DNA of 9,070 nt. Origin: Terriglobia bacterium (lineage in GTDB: Bacteria; Acidobacteriota; Terriglobia; UBA7540). Shown one piece after another: positions 6,563-9,070 of this stretch; position 1 is the first letter of the stretch; each line of letters starts with the position of its first letter. The notes under the pieces were generated by a model, which did no database searches, was not told where the DNA came from, and saw only the letters and a program-made list of their open reading frames with translations. Both the position numbers and the translations under genes were made by a program. Location of the stretch: NCBI GenBank assembly GCA_030040515.1, contig JASHTO010000724.1:1-9070 (forward strand). The letters are read 5' to 3'.

Positions 6563-6642
6563 TGTAGCGGCGCTCTATGAGCGCCGATTCGTACGGGCAT
6601 GCTCTAGCACGCACGTACGGCGGTCGATAGACCACCGCTACA
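6563..6642. repeat. Palindromic repeat, long copy (family 1, copy B)
   Basis: An 80-base element in the same orientation as the copy at 6402-6452. The outer stem TGTAGCGG / CCGCTACA extends by two flanking pairs to 6561 and 6644. The first inner hairpin is GGCGCTC-TAT-GAGCGCC (6569-6585). The last is GGCGGTC-GATA-GACCACC (6619-6636), with one mismatch. Between them is an extra segment of about 29 bases absent from the short copy. It forms its own imperfect hairpin closed by CGTACG at 6590-6595 and 6614-6619. The family therefore looks modular. Confidence 0.8.
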
Positions 6643-6644
6643 GC

Positions 6645-6714
6645 AGCGCGGGCATCTTGCCCGCTGTGGCATGGCCATCCTGGCCATGCGCACGGGCTGG
6701 AAGCCCGCACCACA
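6645..6714. repeat. Three consecutive tight hairpins (palindromic element, family 2)
   Basis: Three perfect stems, each with a three-base loop, follow one another: GCGGGCA-TCT-TGCCCGC (6648-6664), GCATGGCCA-TCC-TGGCCATGC (6669-6689) and CGGGCT-GGA-AGCCCG (6693-6707). TGTGG (6665-6669) and CCACA (6710-6714) can close the last two into one unit. The element lies within 10 bases of the histidine kinase stop, so in RNA it could protect the 3' end or weakly stop transcription. There is no T-tract for a classical terminator. It is more likely a dispersed palindromic repeat. Confidence 0.75.
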
Positions 6715-6721
6715 AGAACCA

Positions 6722-8233
6722 TTACGACGCGATCGTGTCATGGGCGTTCTCTTCCACGGCGATGGAGGGTTGCTGCAAAGGCAGCCGCAAGCGCGCTTCA
6801 CACCCGGCGCGATCCTTGCGATTTTCCAGGGTCAGAGTGCCGCCGTGGGCTTCGGCGATTTGCAGGCTCAAAACCAGTCCGATTCCGGAGCCCGTGGGTT
6901 TGGTGGTGAAGAAGGGGACGAAAAGATTGGAGGTGTTCGATAAACCCGGGCCTTCATCCTGAATACAGACCTCCAACTGGTCGTGCAGGCGGGCCCAACT
7001 GACAGAGACGCGGCCGCCGGTCTGGAGCGTTGCGTCCACGGCGTTGCGAAGCAAATTGATGAGGAGCTGTTCCAATTGGTCGGGGTCGGCGCGCAGGGTC
7101 AAAACGGGACCGGGCGTCAAGGTGACTGCGGTGCGTGTTTCGAGCTCCACAACGCGTCGCAACAGCTCGGCCGCCTCAACGTTTTGCCATTTGGGTTTGG
7201 GCAGGCGGGCAAGCCGCGCATAGGCGTCCAGAAAACGGCTGAGGGCGGCTGCCCGCGCTTCGATCACCTCCAGGCCGTGGCGCATGTCGTCTTCCCAGTC
7301 CGTGGGGCGCGGCTGCCGTTGCAGCATCATCTCCAGCGTTCCCGCCATGGACTTTATGGGGGCGAGGGAATTGTTCAGCTCGTGGCCGATCACGCGAATC
7401 AGACGCTGCCACGCCTGGCGTTCTTCTTCGCGCAGGGGCCGGCTGAGGTCGGCGAGCACCAGGAGGTCGTGAGGGATGCCGCCTTCACGGAAGGTGCTGC
7501 GCCTCATGCCCCAGCGCCCGCTGCCTCCGGGAAATGACCGTGTCAGGGTTTTGGCGGATTCGCCCGCGAGGCAATCCCCCAGACCCAGCTCGGCGGCGGT
7601 CAATCCCAGGGCGCGCTCGTTGGGCAGGTCCACCAACCGCTCACCCGCGCGATTCATCAGACGCAGCCGGTGCTCGTTGTCGAAGCTGAACACCGCCACG
7701 TCAATCTCCTCAACCACTTTGCGCAGGAGGGCGGTGGCTTCCATCGTGCCGAGGCGCTGGCCGCGCAGCGCGTCACTGAGCGCATTCACTTCCAGCATCA
7801 CTTCGCCAAGCGCGTCATCGGTGCGCGCGTCGCGGGCGCGCAGCGAATAATCCTCTTCACGCAATGCTCCCAGGAGATTGGAAAGGGTTTGGAGAGGATA
7901 AACCAGGCGGGAGCGCAGAGTGAAAGCCGCGCCCAGCCAGAAGACGACCACGAAAAAAGTAAGCGTCCAACGCGTGGGGCTGGAATAGTCGCCGATCCAG
8001 AGGAGAAGAACCGTCACGATCACCGCCGGCAGTCCCGCAAACAGAGCCAGGGACAGCATGCGGATTTCAAAGCGCATCCGGTGGGGGCGCGGTGACCCGC
8101 CAAAGGGGGATCCACCTGTCGTTGCCGGGTCTTCTGCCATGCGGCCCTTCCGCCTGACGCCGTCGAAGCGGGCGACGGGGAACAGGGGCGAAATTCCAGG
8201 ATCGAAGCTCGATTGCTGGCGCGTCATAGTCAT
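6722..8233 (-). CDS. Membrane sensor histidine kinase, NtrY-like (HAMP-PAS-HisKA-HATPase)
   Basis: About 503 residues. Membrane segments lie at about 57-81 and 89-106 with only some seven residues between them, so there is almost no extracytoplasmic sensor. HAMP (about 107-160) and a PAS-like domain (about 170-260) follow. The H-box is IGHELNNSLAPIKS with phospho-acceptor His284. The N-box is NLLRNAVDA with Asn397, the G1 box is DEGPGL at 426-431, the F box is FVPFFTTKP, and the G2 box is GSGIGL at 448-453. It should phosphorylate the sigma-54-type regulator encoded 30 bases upstream. The start is uncertain: TTG at 8245, ATG at 8233 (used here) and ATG at 8227 lack good ribosome sites. ATG at 8140 has GGAAGG just upstream and would remove a poorly conserved-looking basic/Pro-rich N-terminus. 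The signal it senses is not visible; a cytoplasmic or membrane cue is likely. Confidence 0.92.
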   Translation of the reverse strand: MTMTRQQSSFDPGISPLFPVARFDGVRRKGRMAEDPATTGGSPFGGSPRPHRMRFEIRMLSLALFAGLPAVIVTVLLLWIGDYSSPTRWTLTFFVVVFWLGAAFTLRSRLVYPLQTLSNLLGALREEDYSLRARDARTDDALGEVMLEVNALSDALRGQRLGTMEATALLRKVVEEIDVAVFSFDNEHRLRLMNRAGERLVDLPNERALGLTAAELGLGDCLAGESAKTLTRSFPGGSGRWGMRRSTFREGGIPHDLLVLADLSRPLREEERQAWQRLIRVIGHELNNSLAPIKSMAGTLEMMLQRQPRPTDWEDDMRHGLEVIEARAAALSRFLDAYARLARLPKPKWQNVEAAELLRRVVELETRTAVTLTPGPVLTLRADPDQLEQLLINLLRNAVDATLQTGGRVSVSWARLHDQLEVCIQDEGPGLSNTSNLFVPFFTTKPTGSGIGLVLSLQIAEAHGGTLTLENRKDRAGCEARLRLPLQQPSIAVEENAHDTIAS

Positions 8234-8263
8234 AAGACGCGCCAAAAGCGATTTCGGCGTGCG

Positions 8264-9070
8264 CTACAACCCGTGTTTTTTAAGCCGTCGGTAGAGCGCG
8301 CTGCGGCTCAATCCCAGAAAGTCCGCCGCCGCGCTCACGTTCCCTTCGTAACGCGACAGTGCCTTCTTCACCAGCAGGCTCTCAACCTCTTCCAGACTCA
8401 TCTCCTCCAGCCGCCCGGAGCCCTCACGCCCGGCGCGCAGGCCCAGGTCGCTCGAGCGCACCAGTTCGCCTTGCGCCATCAGCACCGCGCGCTCGACGGC
8501 GTGCTCCAATTCGCGCACATTTCCGGGCCAGGCGTATTCCAGCAGCGCCTGCATGGCCGCAGCCTCAAACCCCGTCAGGCGCTTTCGATAGCGCTGGGCA
8601 AACTGCCGGAGGAAATAATTGGCCAGCAGGGGCAAATCCTCACGCCGCTCGCGCAACGGTGGAAGGTGAATCTCAATGGTATTCAAGCGGAAGAGCAGGT
8701 CCTCGCGGAAGCGGCCGGATTGGACCTCCTGTGCAACGTCGGCATTGGTGGCGGAGAGCACACGCACGTCCACGCGACGGGTTTTGGAGGAGCCCACACG
8801 CTCCAACTCGCCCGTTTCGAGCACGCGCAGGAGCTTGGCTTGCAGATTCAACGGGACGTTGGCGATTTCATCAAGAAAAAGGGTTCCACCATCCGCCAAT
8901 TCAAAACGGCCCACGCGATCGGTCTTGGCGTCCGTAAACGCGCCCTTGACGTGGCCGAACAACTCGCTTTCAAAGACTCCCTCGGAAAGGCCTCCGGCAT
9001 TGACCGTGACCATCGGGCGCGAGGCGCGCTCGGAGAGCGCGTGCAGGCTGCGCGCCGCCACTTCCTTCCC
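8264..9070 (-). CDS. Sigma-54-dependent response regulator, NtrC family (5' end outside window)
   Basis: The visible 268 residues are the AAA+ and DNA-binding parts. The first visible residues, GKE, are the end of Walker A, so the receiver domain lies beyond the right edge. ESELFGHVKGAFTDA follows, with the sigma-54 contact loop at visible residues 43-48 reading GAFTDA instead of the usual GAFTGA. Walker B is LFLDE at 64-68, the arginine-finger region is FREDLLFRLN at 121-130, and the WPGNVREL motif is at 181-188. The C-terminal Fis-type helix-turn-helix (about 224-268) ends in GNVSAAADFLGLSRSALYRR. It would activate sigma-54 promoters when phosphorylated by the kinase encoded just downstream. 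The GTG at 9061 is internal, not a start. Targets are unknown; I saw no clear sigma-54 promoter in the window. Confidence 0.95.
   Translation of the reverse strand, partial: GKEVAARSLHALSERASRPMVTVNAGGLSEGVFESELFGHVKGAFTDAKTDRVGRFELADGGTLFLDEIANVPLNLQAKLLRVLETGELERVGSSKTRRVDVRVLSATNADVAQEVQSGRFREDLLFRLNTIEIHLPPLRERREDLPLLANYFLRQFAQRYRKRLTGFEAAAMQALLEYAWPGNVRELEHAVERAVLMAQGELVRSSDLGLRAGREGSGRLEEMSLEEVESLLVKKALSRYEGNVSAAADFLGLSRSALYRRLKKHGL

Noticed and set aside
6402..6714. CRISPR array
   Set aside because: The repeated units are self-complementary, differ in length and are not separated by regular unique spacers.
6645..6714. Intrinsic terminator of the kinase-regulator unit
   Set aside because: Hairpins are strong but no T-run follows any of them on the minus strand, so only a weak or factor-dependent role could be argued.
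6369..6721. Sigma-54 promoter for the membrane-protein cluster, which would link it to the NtrC-type regulator
   Set aside because: I looked for GG and GC dinucleotides ten bases apart in the right context on the minus strand and found no convincing match; the closest had the wrong spacing.
6510..6962. 150-codon plus-strand frame covering the repeat spacer and the end of the kinase gene
   Set aside because: Half is palindromic repeat and half is antisense to the kinase C-terminus; not protein-like.

Overview
The window carries six protein genes, all on the minus strand, so it reads biologically from right to left. The bases are GC-rich and most spacers are short. The gene content (an NtrC/NtrY-type two-component pair, then a MoxR / DUF58 / DUF4129 / DUF4350 cluster) and the spacers packed with small palindromes look most like an environmental bacterium of the Acidobacteriota, or a relative such as Verrucomicrobiota. 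No rRNA or other marker gene is present, so this placement is an inference of moderate confidence.

Right end (9070 to 6722): a sigma-54-type response regulator, cut by the window edge inside its Walker A motif, is followed by its probable partner, a membrane histidine kinase with a PAS domain. They form a two-gene unit.

Spacer 1 (6721 to 6369, 353 bases): no convincing gene. It holds three multi-hairpin palindromic elements, two of which are copies of one family, plus a tandem 13-base repeat next to a candidate sigma-70 promoter for the genes below it.

Left part (6368 to 1): five genes in one direction. A polytopic membrane protein (GPDPase-membrane-domain-like, with a DUF4234-like tail) is followed 2 bases later by a DUF4129 protein, which overlaps a DUF4350 protein. 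A 313-base spacer (2356 to 2668), again full of hairpins, comes next. Then come a MoxR-type AAA+ ATPase and, overlapping it by 4 bases, a DUF58 (degenerate VWA) protein that runs off the left edge. In this widespread cluster type a MoxR ATPase is thought to act as a chaperone or maturation factor with its VWA-type partner, next to membrane proteins with DUF4129 and often a transglutaminase-like protein. The substrate is unknown. A next gene to the left may encode the transglutaminase-like member, but it lies outside the window.

The most unusual content is in the two spacers: an inverted pair of hairpins with a compensatory base-pair swap, and a modular palindrome family in which one copy carries an extra hairpin. 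I did not find a clearly new protein system. The points of interest on the protein side are a degenerate metal site in the DUF58 protein, a GAFTDA variant in the sigma-54 activator, and the two-domain membrane protein that leads the MoxR cluster.
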